DNA of 51,966 nucleotides from Coriobacteriia bacterium (GCA_030652345.1 JAUSAU010000059.1:1-51966); one strand, 5' to 3'. Shown: positions 8,382 to 17,265, counted from the stretch's first letter. Numbers and translations: made by a program. The notes: generated by a model not told the origin, from the sequence alone.

Positions 8382-10594
8382 CCGAGCCCACGCAGCCCAC
8401 GCCGCTCGACCCCAACGAGAAGCTCGATGTCTCGGCGCTGCTCGAGGACCTCGCGAGCTACCGCCCGCGCCGCCGCGGCTGGCACTGGCGCGAGCAAGTA
8501 GCCGACCAGCGTCTCTTCGAGTTCGACTACAAGCAGACCTCGAAGGGCCTCACGAACTCGATCCCGCTGCCCGCAGCGCACTACTTCGACGACATCGATC
8601 CGCAGCCGGACTGCGTCGTGACGACCGAGATCGCGTCGGGCCGTCCCGAGGACGACATCCGCCGCATGCGCATGGCCGCCTGGCACGGCGCCGACCACAT
8701 GATGGTCATCCGCACCGCCGGCCAGAGCCACATCGAGGGGCTGCTCGAGGGAACGCCCGAGGGCACCGGCGGCATCGCGGTGACGCGCAAGGAGCTGCGG
8801 CTCACGCGCAAGGCACTCGACCTGATCGAGGACGAGGTCGGCCGCGAGATCAACTTCCACTCGTACGTCTCCGGCGTCTCGGGTCCCGAGATGGCCGTGC
8901 TCTTCGCGGAGGAAGGCGTCAACGGCGCTCACCAGGATCCGCAGTACAACGTGCTGTACCGCAACATCAACATGCACCGCTCGTTCGTGGACGCGGCGGT
9001 CGCCAAACACGTGATGGCGTCGGCGGGCATCGTCCAGATCGACGGGGCGCACAACGCGAACGCCACGGCGGTCAAGGCGTGGAAGGTCATGCCGGAGCTG
9101 CTCGTCCAGCACGCGATCAACTGCGCGTACTCGGTGTCGGTCGGCATGCCGAAGGAGGACATCGCGCTGTCCACCGTGCCGCCGGACGCCGCTCCCGCGC
9201 CGTGCATGCGCATGGACCTGCCCTACGCGGTCGCCCTGCGCGACCTGTTCGGCGAGTACAAGATGCGCGCCCAGCAGAACACCCGCTACATGGAGAGCTG
9301 CTCGCGCGACGCGACGGTCAGCCACGTGATGAACCTCATGATCTCGCGCCTCACGAGCGCCGACATCCAGTCGACGATCACGCCCGACGAGGGACGCAAC
9401 GTGCCGTGGCACTACAACAACGTGCACGCGGTCAACACGGCCAAGCAGTCGCTCGTGGGCATGGACGGACTGGCCGAGATCGTGAAGATCGACCGCGAGA
9501 ACCCGGCGTTCAAGGATCGCGTGCGGGAGCTCAAAGAGCGCGCCGTGCTCTTCCTCGAGGCGATGGTCGAGGACGGCGGCTACTTCGCGGGCGTCGAGGA
9601 TGCCTACTTCGTCGATTCCGGCGAGTATCCCGAGACCAACGATGACGGCATCGTGCGCTACGCGGAGGGCGGCGTGGCGGTCGGCACGATCGTCGAGCGC
9701 GCGGACGACTACTACGCGCCGGTCTGCCACCACTTCGGCATCAACCACCTGCCCGCCAACCGCAAGAAGGCGTGCGACCCCATCGACGGCTGCACCCTCT
9801 GCGATCCCGAGAAGGTCCCCTTCATCGACGAGCTCGACCCGAGCGACAACGCCGAGACGCGGCTCGCGGCGACAGCGGAGATGCGCGAGAAGGGCCTCAT
9901 CAAGCCCGAGGTCGAGTGGTCCGGCGACGGCTACGTGGTCGTGACGATGTTCCTGCCGGCCGGCGAGCGCGTGGCCGAGGCTGCGGCGCTCGAACTTGGC
10001 CGCGCGATGAACCTGGTGTGCCCGCAGGTCATCCACAAGCAGGTCATGCATCCCGCCGAAGGGACGCTCATCGAGCTCAAGGGCCGTCTCGAGGTCGCCA
10101 TCGACCCCGCCACGCTCGTCATCCCCGAGCCGGCCGAGATGCTCTCCGACGAGGAGATCCGCGAGTTCGTCGCCGAGCGCGGGCTGAAGTGTGTCGCGGC
10201 GACCGTCGGCATGGACGAGCACTCGGTCGGCATGTACGAGATCATCGATATCAAGCACGGCGGTCTCGAGAAGTGGGGCTTCACCGCCACGCACCTCGGG
10301 ACGTCGGTGCCGGTGGAGAAGCTGCTCGACGCCGCCATCGAGCATGCCGCGCAGATCGTGCTCATCTCGACGATCATCACGCACGGCGACATGCACCGCG
10401 ACAACATGGAGAAGCTCGCCGACCTCGCCGTGGAGAAGGGCGTGCGCGACAAGCTCCTGCTCATCGCCGGCGGCACGCAGGTCACCGACGAGCAGGCCCG
10501 CGCGTGGGGCATGGACGCCGGCTTCGGCCGCAAGACCAAGGGCATCGACGTCGCGTCCTTCATCGTGCGCAACATGCGCGAGCGGGGGATGTGA
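8378..10594 (+). CDS. oraE: D-ornithine 4,5-aminomutase, large subunit
   Basis: 738 residues. The N-terminal part is the PLP-binding TIM barrel; the C-terminal part is the B12-binding Rossmann domain with the base-off motif D613-E-H615-S-V-G. Lys626 in DIKHGG matches the lysine that binds PLP in the clostridial enzyme. The spacing of His615 and Lys626 equals that of the published His618 and Lys629. I start at the ATG at 8378, overlapping the oraS stop by 4 bases and preceded by GGGGAG. Its stop overlaps the possible GTG of the next gene. Confidence 0.96.
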   Translation: MTEPTQPTPLDPNEKLDVSALLEDLASYRPRRRGWHWREQVADQRLFEFDYKQTSKGLTNSIPLPAAHYFDDIDPQPDCVVTTEIASGRPEDDIRRMRMAAWHGADHMMVIRTAGQSHIEGLLEGTPEGTGGIAVTRKELRLTRKALDLIEDEVGREINFHSYVSGVSGPEMAVLFAEEGVNGAHQDPQYNVLYRNINMHRSFVDAAVAKHVMASAGIVQIDGAHNANATAVKAWKVMPELLVQHAINCAYSVSVGMPKEDIALSTVPPDAAPAPCMRMDLPYAVALRDLFGEYKMRAQQNTRYMESCSRDATVSHVMNLMISRLTSADIQSTITPDEGRNVPWHYNNVHAVNTAKQSLVGMDGLAEIVKIDRENPAFKDRVRELKERAVLFLEAMVEDGGYFAGVEDAYFVDSGEYPETNDDGIVRYAEGGVAVGTIVERADDYYAPVCHHFGINHLPANRKKACDPIDGCTLCDPEKVPFIDELDPSDNAETRLAATAEMREKGLIKPEVEWSGDGYVVVTMFLPAGERVAEAAALELGRAMNLVCPQVIHKQVMHPAEGTLIELKGRLEVAIDPATLVIPEPAEMLSDEEIREFVAERGLKCVAATVGMDEHSVGMYEIIDIKHGGLEKWGFTATHLGTSVPVEKLLDAAIEHAAQIVLISTIITHGDMHRDNMEKLADLAVEKGVRDKLLLIAGGTQVTDEQARAWGMDAGFGRKTKGIDVASFIVRNMRERGM

Positions 10595-10599
10595 GTCCG

Positions 10600-11940
10600 A
10601 TGTCGGCCGACCGCCGGCGCGTGGACGCTCTCGTCATCGAGATCGGCTCCACCACCACGGTGGTCACTGCGTTCGACGGACTCAGCGGTGGGTCGGCCGA
10701 GGGGCCGCGCCTGCTCGCGCAGGGGTTCGCGCCGACGAGCGTGCTGCAAGGCGACGTCGGTATCGGGGTCACGACCGCTCGTGCGTCGCTGGAGGCCACC
10801 ACAGGCCCACTGGAGCCCGCAGTCACGCTGGCGACCTCCTCGGCCGCGGGCGGCCTGCGCATGACGGTGCACGGCCTCACGCAGAAGATGACCGCGACCG
10901 CAGCGCGCGAGGCGGCGCTCGGAGCGGGCGGGGTCGTGGAGTTCGTCACGGCGGGCCGGCTGCGCGACGCCGACCTGCGCAGGATCGACGAGATCGCGCC
11001 GAACCTCATCCTGCTCGCGGGCGGGGTGGAGGGCGGCGACAGTGACACGGTGCTGCACAACGCGGAGCGCCTCGCCAGGATCGAAGCGCGGCCCATCGTC
11101 GTCTACGGCGGCAACTCGGCCGTGTGCGACGAGGCGCGCGAGACGCTCGAGCGCGCGGGCTTCCGCGTGCGCGTGACCACCAACGTCTATCCCGGCATCG
11201 ACGAGCTCGACATCGTGCCGGCCCGCGCGGTGATCCACGACGCGTTCGAGGAGCACATCACGCACGCGCCGGGCATGGAGCGCATCGGCGAGTTCGTCAC
11301 CGGACGCATCCTCCCCACGCCGGGCGCGGTGCTGATCGCGGCCGAACTGCTGGCCGACGCACTCGGCGACCTCGTCGTCGTGGACGTGGGCGGCGCCACC
11401 ACCGACGTCCACTCCATCACCGACGGCGCCCCGGACGTCCAGGCGATGTGCACCGAACCCGAGCCGTACTCCAAGCGGACCGTCGAGGGCGATCTGGGCA
11501 CGTTCGTGAGCGCGCGCCACGTCGCGGCGCTGCTCGACGAGCGCGAGCGCCCGGCGAACCTGCCACCCGCCGTCCCGACCACGCCCGACGAGATCGAGGC
11601 GGCTGTCCTGCTCGCGCGCACGGCGGCCGTCACGGCGGTGCGGCGTCACGCGGGCCGGCTGACCCATCTCTACACACCGCGCGGTCGCCAGACCGTCGCA
11701 CGCGGCCGCGACCTCACCGCGTGCCGCCTCGTCATCGGCACCGGCGGCGCGCTCACACGCCTGCCCGGCGGGGAGGAGATCCTGCGCTCCATCCGCGGCG
11801 AAGGCGACATGCTCCTGCCGCCGCCCGACGCAGTCTGCGCGCTCGACCGCGAGTACCTCTTCGCGGCGTGCGGCGCGCTGTCCACGCACTTCGGACCCGA
11901 CGCGGTGGTGGCGCTCATGCGCCGCAGCACCGGTCTCTAG
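10600..11940 (+). CDS. MutL/GlmL-like ATPase, probable reactivator of the B12 aminomutase
   Basis: 446 residues of the GlmL/MutL family, with an actin-like ATPase fold: VIEIGSTTTVVTAFD near the N-terminus, LILLAGGVEGGDSD in the middle, and VVDVGGATTDVHS as the second phosphate loop. Relatives accompany B12-dependent mutases and are thought to exchange damaged cobalamin, much as diol dehydratase reactivases do. Here it sits directly after oraE and before orr, so ornithine aminomutase is the likely client. A GTG at 10591, overlapping the oraE stop, is an alternative start. GCGGGGG at 10582-10588 fits either start about equally. Confidence 0.85.
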   Translation: MSADRRRVDALVIEIGSTTTVVTAFDGLSGGSAEGPRLLAQGFAPTSVLQGDVGIGVTTARASLEATTGPLEPAVTLATSSAAGGLRMTVHGLTQKMTATAAREAALGAGGVVEFVTAGRLRDADLRRIDEIAPNLILLAGGVEGGDSDTVLHNAERLARIEARPIVVYGGNSAVCDEARETLERAGFRVRVTTNVYPGIDELDIVPARAVIHDAFEEHITHAPGMERIGEFVTGRILPTPGAVLIAAELLADALGDLVVVDVGGATTDVHSITDGAPDVQAMCTEPEPYSKRTVEGDLGTFVSARHVAALLDERERPANLPPAVPTTPDEIEAAVLLARTAAVTAVRRHAGRLTHLYTPRGRQTVARGRDLTACRLVIGTGGALTRLPGGEEILRSIRGEGDMLLPPPDAVCALDREYLFAACGALSTHFGPDAVVALMRRSTGL

Positions 11941-11952
11941 GGAAGGAACCGC

Positions 11953-13029
11953 ATGCTCGCTCGCGCAACGCTGACCGTGGACCTCGCCAAGATCGAGGAG
12001 AACGCGCGCCTCATCTGCGAGGCGCTTCCCGGCATCGGGATCACCGGTGTGACCAAGGTGACCTGCGGGACGCCGGAGGTCGCGCGCGCCATGCTGGCCG
12101 GCGGGGTGACCGCGCTGGGCGAGTCGCGTCTCGAGAACGTCGCGCGGATGCGCGAGGCGGGCATCACCGCGCCGATGTGGCTCGTACGCGCGCCGTCGCC
12201 GGGTCAGGCCGACGAGGCGGTCGCGCTTGCTGACGTCTCTCTCGTGAGCGAGATCGCCATCGCGGACGCGCTCGAGGGCGCGTGCGCGCGTGCGGGCAAG
12301 CGACACGGCATCGTCGCGATGGTGGACATCGGCGACCTGCGCGAGGGCATGTGGCCCGACGCGCTCCCCGCGTTCCTGGACCACGTCGCCGCGCTGCCGC
12401 ACATCGACATCGTGGCGGTCGGCGCCTCACTGACCTGTTACGGCGCGATCGTGCCGGACGAGAACAACCTCGGCGTGCTCGCGCGACTCGCCGCCGAGGC
12501 GGGGGAGCGACTCGGAAGGCCGATCGGCATCTCCGGCGGCTCGTCCACCTCGATCGACCCGGTGCTTTCCGGCCGCGCGCCAGCCGCGATCGACAACCTG
12601 CGACTCGGCGAGGCGATCGTGCTCGGCGTGGACCCGGCCACCCGCGAGAGGATCCCGGGCCTCGAAGCGCTGCACACCGACGCGCTCACGGTGAGTGCGC
12701 CGGTCATCGAGTGCACGGTGAAGCCGTCCCTGCCGATCGGCGTGTGCGCCCAGGACGCCTTCGGCAACGTGCCGTCGTTCGAGGACCTCGGGCGACGCCG
12801 TCGCGCGATCTGCGCGCTCGGCCGCCAAGACGCGCCGCCCGAAGGGCTCGTGCCCGTGGACCCGCGGGTGAAGGTGCTCGGCGGCTCGAGCGACCACCTC
12901 GTGCTCGACGTCGAGGACCTGCCCGAGCCGCCCGCGATCGGCGACGCACTCGCCTTCACGCCCGGCTACTCGGCCACGCTCGCGCTCTTCACCTCGCCCT
13001 ATGTGGACAAGGTGTTCGTCGGGAAGTAG
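11953..13029 (+). CDS. orr: Ornithine racemase
   Basis: 358 residues of fold-type III PLP enzyme (alanine racemase N-domain family). Lys35 in VTKVTCGT is the probable cofactor lysine. The family makes D-ornithine from L-ornithine and so feeds OraSE. Assignment to ornithine rather than another amino acid rests on cluster context and on similarity in length and layout to Orr. GGAAGG precedes the ATG 12 bases after the previous stop. It is the last gene of the cluster; I found no clear terminator after it. Confidence 0.9.
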   Translation: MLARATLTVDLAKIEENARLICEALPGIGITGVTKVTCGTPEVARAMLAGGVTALGESRLENVARMREAGITAPMWLVRAPSPGQADEAVALADVSLVSEIAIADALEGACARAGKRHGIVAMVDIGDLREGMWPDALPAFLDHVAALPHIDIVAVGASLTCYGAIVPDENNLGVLARLAAEAGERLGRPIGISGGSSTSIDPVLSGRAPAAIDNLRLGEAIVLGVDPATRERIPGLEALHTDALTVSAPVIECTVKPSLPIGVCAQDAFGNVPSFEDLGRRRRAICALGRQDAPPEGLVPVDPRVKVLGGSSDHLVLDVEDLPEPPAIGDALAFTPGYSATLALFTSPYVDKVFVGK

Positions 13030-13108
13030 GCGTCCGGGGCAGTCGCGAGGTACCGCTCGTCGCCCGCGCGTGCTCGAATCACGCTTCTTAAGGTGACCCC
13101 CGTCACTA

Positions 13109-13138
13109 TTGACACGCTCTGGAAGGGCGGCGTATGGT
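13109..13138 (+). promoter_or_regulatory. Strong housekeeping-type promoter
   Basis: Consensus TTGACA at 13109-13114 and TATGGT at 13133-13138 with an 18-base spacer. Transcription should start near 13145, which rules out the upstream in-frame ATG at 13134 and leaves a leader of about 79 bases before 13224. Confidence 0.65.
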
Positions 13139-13144
13139 CGCCCT

Positions 13145-13223
13145 GTGCCCGGCGGCAGCCGGGTGGCGCGAGGAAGCTATACGGGAGTCTGTCGCAGCAG
13201 ACATCGAACACAGGGACTCCGTA
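13145..13223 (+). promoter_or_regulatory. Structured 5' leader with competing hairpins
   Basis: Hairpin 1 is perfect: 13148-13153 with 13158-13163. Hairpin 2 pairs GTCTG (13187-13191) with CAGAC (13198-13202). An alternative pairs GGAGTC (13184-13189) with GACTCC (13215-13220), which would cover the AGGGA ribosome-binding site at 13212-13216. The two alternatives are mutually exclusive. I could not match it to a known riboswitch class. Confidence 0.4.
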
Positions 13224-13880
13224 ATGAGCGAATCCATCTCGCCGGCTCTCGTAGCCGAGATCGAGCAGGCGTTGGCGCAGGTCGCTGAGATACGAGCGGC
13301 CCGCGTCGTGTCGTCTGATGAGGGTTTCATCCAGGAGATCCACGTCCTCGCATCGCCGGAGAAGACTCCGAAGCAGATCGTCCGCGATGTCGAGTCGACC
13401 ATCATGGCGCAGTTCGGTATCGCCATCGACCATCGCATGATCTCCATCGCGCAGCTCGGCCGCGAGGCCACCGTCACCGACTCCCGCGACCGCGGTCGCG
13501 CCCGAATCTGCTCCGTGTCGGCCGAGGTCATGGGTGTTCGCGCATCCGCGCGCGTCTCGCTCGACTTCGACGACGAGGTCTACTTCGGAACGGCGGAGGG
13601 CCCCGCGTCCACGACCGGGCGTCGGCGCCTCGTGGCGCAGGCCACGCTCGCCGCCGTGGAGCAGTACGCGTCGGGGAGCTACGGGTTCGCGCTCGAAGAC
13701 GTCGCCATCATCGCGCTCGGGCGGGAGCGCGTCGCCGTGAGCTGCGTTACCATCGTCACGCCGCTGGGCGAACAGTCGTTCTCCGGGACCGCGCTCGCGC
13801 GGCAGGGTGAGAACGAGTCGATCGTGCGAGCAACCCTCGACGCGATCAACCGCCGGCTGAACTTCTTGACATCCTCATAG
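13224..13880 (+). CDS. Conserved-looking hypothetical protein
   Basis: 218 residues; family not recognised. It appears cytoplasmic, with no signal or membrane helix. The N-terminal part (VAEIEQALAQVAEIRAARVV, then a segment with KTPKQIVRDVES) looks like an alpha/beta domain of about 80 residues. The second half (about 95-215) has alternating strands. The start at 13224 is set by the promoter at 13109-13138 and by AGGGA at 13212-13216. It precedes the small peptide and HD-domain genes and could be cotranscribed with them. No function is inferred. Confidence 0.75.
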   Translation: MSESISPALVAEIEQALAQVAEIRAARVVSSDEGFIQEIHVLASPEKTPKQIVRDVESTIMAQFGIAIDHRMISIAQLGREATVTDSRDRGRARICSVSAEVMGVRASARVSLDFDDEVYFGTAEGPASTTGRRRLVAQATLAAVEQYASGSYGFALEDVAIIALGRERVAVSCVTIVTPLGEQSFSGTALARQGENESIVRATLDAINRRLNFLTSS

Positions 13881-14015
13881 GGACCAACACCGTGGCCACC
13901 ACTACGGACACTGGACGCATTGAATTCAGCGGAGCGGACAGCGTTCTTCCATTGCTAGCGGGATGGGAGAAGACCCCGATCGTGTATTCGACAACTCGAA
14001 TCAAGGAGTCTTCTC

Positions 14016-14093
14016 ATGAAGCGCATTCTCTTCGTCATCGCTGGCCTGGCCGCCCTCGTGCTCAACGGCGGGGCGTGGATCACCATTCGGTAA
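14016..14093 (+). CDS. 25-residue single-helix membrane peptide
   Basis: MKRILFVIAGLAALVLNGG begins a 25-codon frame ending in TAA at 14091-14093. A strong AAGGAG (14003-14008) lies 7 bases before the ATG. The product is one hydrophobic helix with a positively charged N-terminus and almost no tail. It precedes two membrane HD-domain proteins by about 50 bases and could modulate them, or could be a leader peptide. It overlaps the weaker frame 13892-14155, which I reject. Confidence 0.5.
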   Translation: MKRILFVIAGLAALVLNGGAWITIR

Positions 14094-14144
14094 GCACGTC
14101 CACGGACGTAGGTCTCCCAGTTTCCGCGGAAGCGGAGGCGCGAC

Positions 14145-15464
14145 ATGAGTCGTGACCTCCGCTTCCGCGCGTTCTATGTCTGCCTTGTGGCGGCGACGCT
14201 CACTGCAGTCTATCTGGTTGCGCGGAGTTCGATGCGGCCGCCGCCGTTCGAATTGGTCGTGCTTGGGCTCCTGACTGTTGGGGCCGAGATCTACTCGGTT
14301 GCAGTGGAGAACGGGGCGTCTGCCTCCTTGTCGTATCCGCTGTCGATCGCGGCGATAGTGCTGCTGGGTCCAGCTGGAGGGGCGCTGACCGCTGCGGTCT
14401 CCACTCTCCCGACGATACAGACCGGAACCCCCGGTTACTGGCGCAAGCTGACGTTCAACGCATGTCAGGTGACGTTGTCGGCGGTGTTGTCGGGTTGGGT
14501 CTTCATATGGCTCGGTGGCTCGCCCCTGCTCGTCGTGGGCGCACTTGGAGAGACAATTCGCAGGCCGCTTGATTCGACCAGTTTCGCCTCCATCCTGGTT
14601 CCCTTCGGAGCGATGATTCTCGTCAGCATGGTGCTCAACTACGTTCTGGTGATTACGTACTTTGTGCTCCAAGGAGAGTGGACTATCAGGCAGGCGTGGC
14701 GCTCGATCTTCGCTTGGCTGACCCCGACCCAAGTCGCACTGGGCATTCTGGGTTTGACGATCGCGCAGATAGTTGCTGTGGTAGGCGTGCCTGGCTTGGC
14801 CCTCTTCGTGGCACCGTTGCTGGTGGCCCGTGAGACATACAACCGCTACATCCGACTGCGTGAGGCGTACGCCGACACGGTGCGGTCTTTGGTCGGAGCA
14901 ATAGAGGCCAAGGACCCGTACACAAAGGGGCATTCTGTTCGGGTCGCTTCGTACGCGGTCAAGATCGCGCGCAGACTCGGCATGGATGATGGTGAGGTAG
15001 AACGAGTAGAGTACGCCGCCCTGCTCCACGACTTGGGCAAGGTCGGAGTCAGTCGCGTGCTTCTCTCCAAGACGCAGTCGCTCACTGCGGATGAGTTCGC
15101 TGAGGTCAGGCGCCATCCAATGATCGGTGCGGACATTGTGCAGTCGGTGCCGTATCTCAGCGACCTCGCCCCGGCAATTGAGCACCATCACGAGCGCATC
15201 GACGGTCGCGGGTACGGCGAGGGGCTATCAGGCGACAGCATACCCCTGTCCTCGCGGATTCTCGCTGTGGCAGATAGCTACGATGCGATGACGTCCGTTA
15301 GGCCATACCGGATTGCCAGGCCCGTCGCTGATGCGGTTGAGGAACTGGTTTCCGCAGCTGGTTCCCAGTTTGACTCATCGGCCGTTCAGGCCCTCGTCGA
15401 CGTACTGGCTGAGGATCTCGACCTTGAGATGACAGCGCCGAGGCATGGTGAGTCTCTTGCGTAG
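14145..15464 (+). CDS. Membrane-bound HD-GYP-type phosphodiesterase
   Basis: 439 residues. About six or seven hydrophobic segments fill residues 1-235, then a cytoplasmic HD-GYP domain begins at EAKDPYTKGHSVRVASYA. Metal-binding residues are visible: His295-Asp296 (LLHDLGKVGV), His323 in HPMIGADIV and the His347-His349 cluster (HHHERIDGRGYGEG). The last position of the GYP triad is Gly rather than Pro. HD-GYP proteins hydrolyse cyclic di-GMP or related cyclic dinucleotides; the membrane part is a likely sensor. The stop overlaps the next gene by 20 bases. Codon use is less GC-rich than in the ornithine cluster. Confidence 0.85.
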   Translation: MSRDLRFRAFYVCLVAATLTAVYLVARSSMRPPPFELVVLGLLTVGAEIYSVAVENGASASLSYPLSIAAIVLLGPAGGALTAAVSTLPTIQTGTPGYWRKLTFNACQVTLSAVLSGWVFIWLGGSPLLVVGALGETIRRPLDSTSFASILVPFGAMILVSMVLNYVLVITYFVLQGEWTIRQAWRSIFAWLTPTQVALGILGLTIAQIVAVVGVPGLALFVAPLLVARETYNRYIRLREAYADTVRSLVGAIEAKDPYTKGHSVRVASYAVKIARRLGMDDGEVERVEYAALLHDLGKVGVSRVLLSKTQSLTADEFAEVRRHPMIGADIVQSVPYLSDLAPAIEHHHERIDGRGYGEGLSGDSIPLSSRILAVADSYDAMTSVRPYRIARPVADAVEELVSAAGSQFDSSAVQALVDVLAEDLDLEMTAPRHGESLA

Positions 15465-16644
15465 CCGTGCTTTCGCGTGCGTATTGGTGATCGCGGCGGT
15501 CGGTGCAACGACGGTCAACCTGACGTTCGAACAGGTCCCGATCGATTGGCGAACCGTGATGGTCTTCGCGTTGGCGGCCGTAATCGTCAGTCTGTTTGAC
15601 GTTTGGCTGCCCCGCGGAGACTCGACCGACATGAGCGGCGCTCTCGTCTTTGCGGCGGTGTTGGTTGCGGGTCCACTCGCTGGTGCGTTTGTAGCTGCGG
15701 TCGCGAGGACCGCTGCCATGCTCGCGCACAGGCGCCGCAGCGTGCTCTGGATTGCCGTTGAGGACACCGGGCGAAGGATACTGCTGGCCGAAGCGGCCCT
15801 GCTGCTCTACGTCTCCTTGGGCGCAGGCGCGGGCTCCCTGGGGGAGTTCTATGTCCAGGTACTCGCGAGTGCCCTGTTCTTCTTTGTGGCGGATGCGGTA
15901 CTGGTTCAGGCAGGAGCTAGTCTGAGGCTCTCCACCTCATTCGCGGCCCTGTTGGTCGGAAGCGTGCGCATGCTCGGGTGGATGAATCTCGCCCAACTCT
16001 CGGTTGCTGCTCTGGCGGTGCTGACCTGGGACGCGATGGGCGAGGTCGGCATCGTGATTGTCTCGTCGCTGCTGCTGGTGATGCGCCAGTCGCTGTCATT
16101 GCTAGTCGAAATTCGGAGTGCGTATCGCGCTACCGTCGAAGTGCTCGCACGGGCGCTTGAGGCTCATGACCCTGAGAGGCGCGGCCACGCGGAACGTGTG
16201 GCCGCGCTGGCGACCGAGGCGGGTCGACAGCTTGGACTTCACGGACCGCGGCTTGAGGCACTCGGCTACGCCGCGCTGTTCCACGATGTCGGCAGAATCG
16301 GGGAGGACGAATCGGGTGCTGGCGCCCTGGGGAGCGCTGACGTTCTGTCCGAGGTGACCCTTATCTCACCATCGCTTCCGATCCTTCGGTTGTTGGACGC
16401 CCCGACCGCACTCAGTGACTCCCCGCCGGTAGAGACGATTGTCTCCGCGTACATAATTGCGCGTGCGAGCGAGTTCGACGATGCAGATCACGGTCGAAGC
16501 ATCGTTCGCAGAGGCTCAATCGATCTGGGAGCGCGGCTATACGCGTCCACCCGCCGTGACGTCGATCGCGTCATGGGTCGGCTGCAACGCAGCGCGGGGC
16601 GTCGGGGCGCAGACGCTCGACCGCTCGATGGGGTGGCCTGGTGA
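15445..16644 (+). CDS. Degenerate membrane HD-domain protein
   Basis: 399 residues with the same plan as the preceding protein: about six or seven membrane segments, then a shortened HD domain. It keeps HAERVAALA and His280-Asp281 (LFHDVGRIG), but the second half lacks the His cluster and the GYP-type loop. It is probably a paralogue that lost phosphodiesterase activity, perhaps acting as a regulatory partner of its neighbour. It overlaps the previous gene by 20 bases and the next by 4 (GTGA), so the three are likely translated together. Confidence 0.78.
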   Translation: MVSLLRSRAFACVLVIAAVGATTVNLTFEQVPIDWRTVMVFALAAVIVSLFDVWLPRGDSTDMSGALVFAAVLVAGPLAGAFVAAVARTAAMLAHRRRSVLWIAVEDTGRRILLAEAALLLYVSLGAGAGSLGEFYVQVLASALFFFVADAVLVQAGASLRLSTSFAALLVGSVRMLGWMNLAQLSVAALAVLTWDAMGEVGIVIVSSLLLVMRQSLSLLVEIRSAYRATVEVLARALEAHDPERRGHAERVAALATEAGRQLGLHGPRLEALGYAALFHDVGRIGEDESGAGALGSADVLSEVTLISPSLPILRLLDAPTALSDSPPVETIVSAYIIARASEFDDADHGRSIVRRGSIDLGARLYASTRRDVDRVMGRLQRSAGRRGADARPLDGVAW

Positions 16645-17213
16645 TCTTCGCGGTCGCGATCTGTCTGGGTCTGGCGATTGGCTTCGCGTGCGAGGGGAGG
16701 TTGTCCAACCTTTCTCGCGTCCGGATTGGTGGCGAGGCAATGCTCATTGCGTTGCTCTTCGCGCAGGCGCTCCTTCCATTAGCCCTTGCGGTTGGTCTGA
16801 GCGGCGCTTGGCTCTTCTGGTTGCAGTTCGCTGCAATGGCAGCCTGTGGGCTCATCGCTGGCATCAACTGGCGTCAACCAGGCATGGCCGCAGTTGCGGT
16901 TGGGGTGGGGTTGAATGCCATCGTTGTGTTCTTGAACACGGGAATGCCGGTCTCGATAGAGGCAGCTGCCGAGCTGCGGCAGTCGACCCAGAGCTGGGTT
17001 CCGCAGAGTACTGACGCGATGCACGTCGCGTCAAAGCTCCAAACACGCGCTCCTTGGCTCGCAGATGTTCTGCCGGTGCCCGGGTTTCTCAATTCGGTCG
17101 TAAGCCCCGGCGACATCCTGATGCTGGCAGGCGCGGCAGCGTTTGTCTCCGGACATATGCTCCGAGACAAGGCGGACACGGCTGACCGAGCAGGACACGG
17201 CGCATCCAAGTAG
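16641..17213 (+). CDS. DUF5317-like membrane protein
   Basis: 190 residues with about four hydrophobic helices in residues 1-95, a polar loop (about 95-140) and one more helix before a charged C-terminus. The opening with GRLSNLSRVRIGGEAMLIA, the NTGMPVS segment and the late SPGDI motif resemble DUF5317 proteins, whose function is unknown. In other Actinobacteria I recall this family near HD-domain genes, as here. The GTG start overlaps the previous stop. Confidence 0.7.
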   Translation: MIFAVAICLGLAIGFACEGRLSNLSRVRIGGEAMLIALLFAQALLPLALAVGLSGAWLFWLQFAAMAACGLIAGINWRQPGMAAVAVGVGLNAIVVFLNTGMPVSIEAAAELRQSTQSWVPQSTDAMHVASKLQTRAPWLADVLPVPGFLNSVVSPGDILMLAGAAAFVSGHMLRDKADTADRAGHGASK

Positions 17214-17265
17214 AAGACCCCCATACGGGCCGTCCCCTCAGGCGTCTCGGACATGGGGGATAGGT

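Noticed and set aside
8054..12402. Minus-strand open frames of about 780 and 823 codons opposite oraE, the MutL-like gene and orr
   Set aside because: Shadows of strongly identified plus-strand enzymes, with compositional bias typical of antisense frames.
13145..13223. Cyclic-di-GMP or cobalamin riboswitch upstream of the 13224 gene
   Set aside because: The conserved cores of these riboswitch classes are not present; only generic hairpins can be shown.
13892..14155. 87-codon frame starting with GTG after the 13224 gene
   Set aside because: Only a weak AGGGA upstream, composition changes midway, and it overlaps both the better-supported 25-codon peptide and the start of the HD-GYP gene.
17143..17265. 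N-terminal extension of the SARP regulator to 17143
   Set aside because: Would overlap the previous gene by 71 bases, lacks a ribosome-binding site and adds residues unlike the NTPase domain; GTG at 17266 has GGGGGA upstream.
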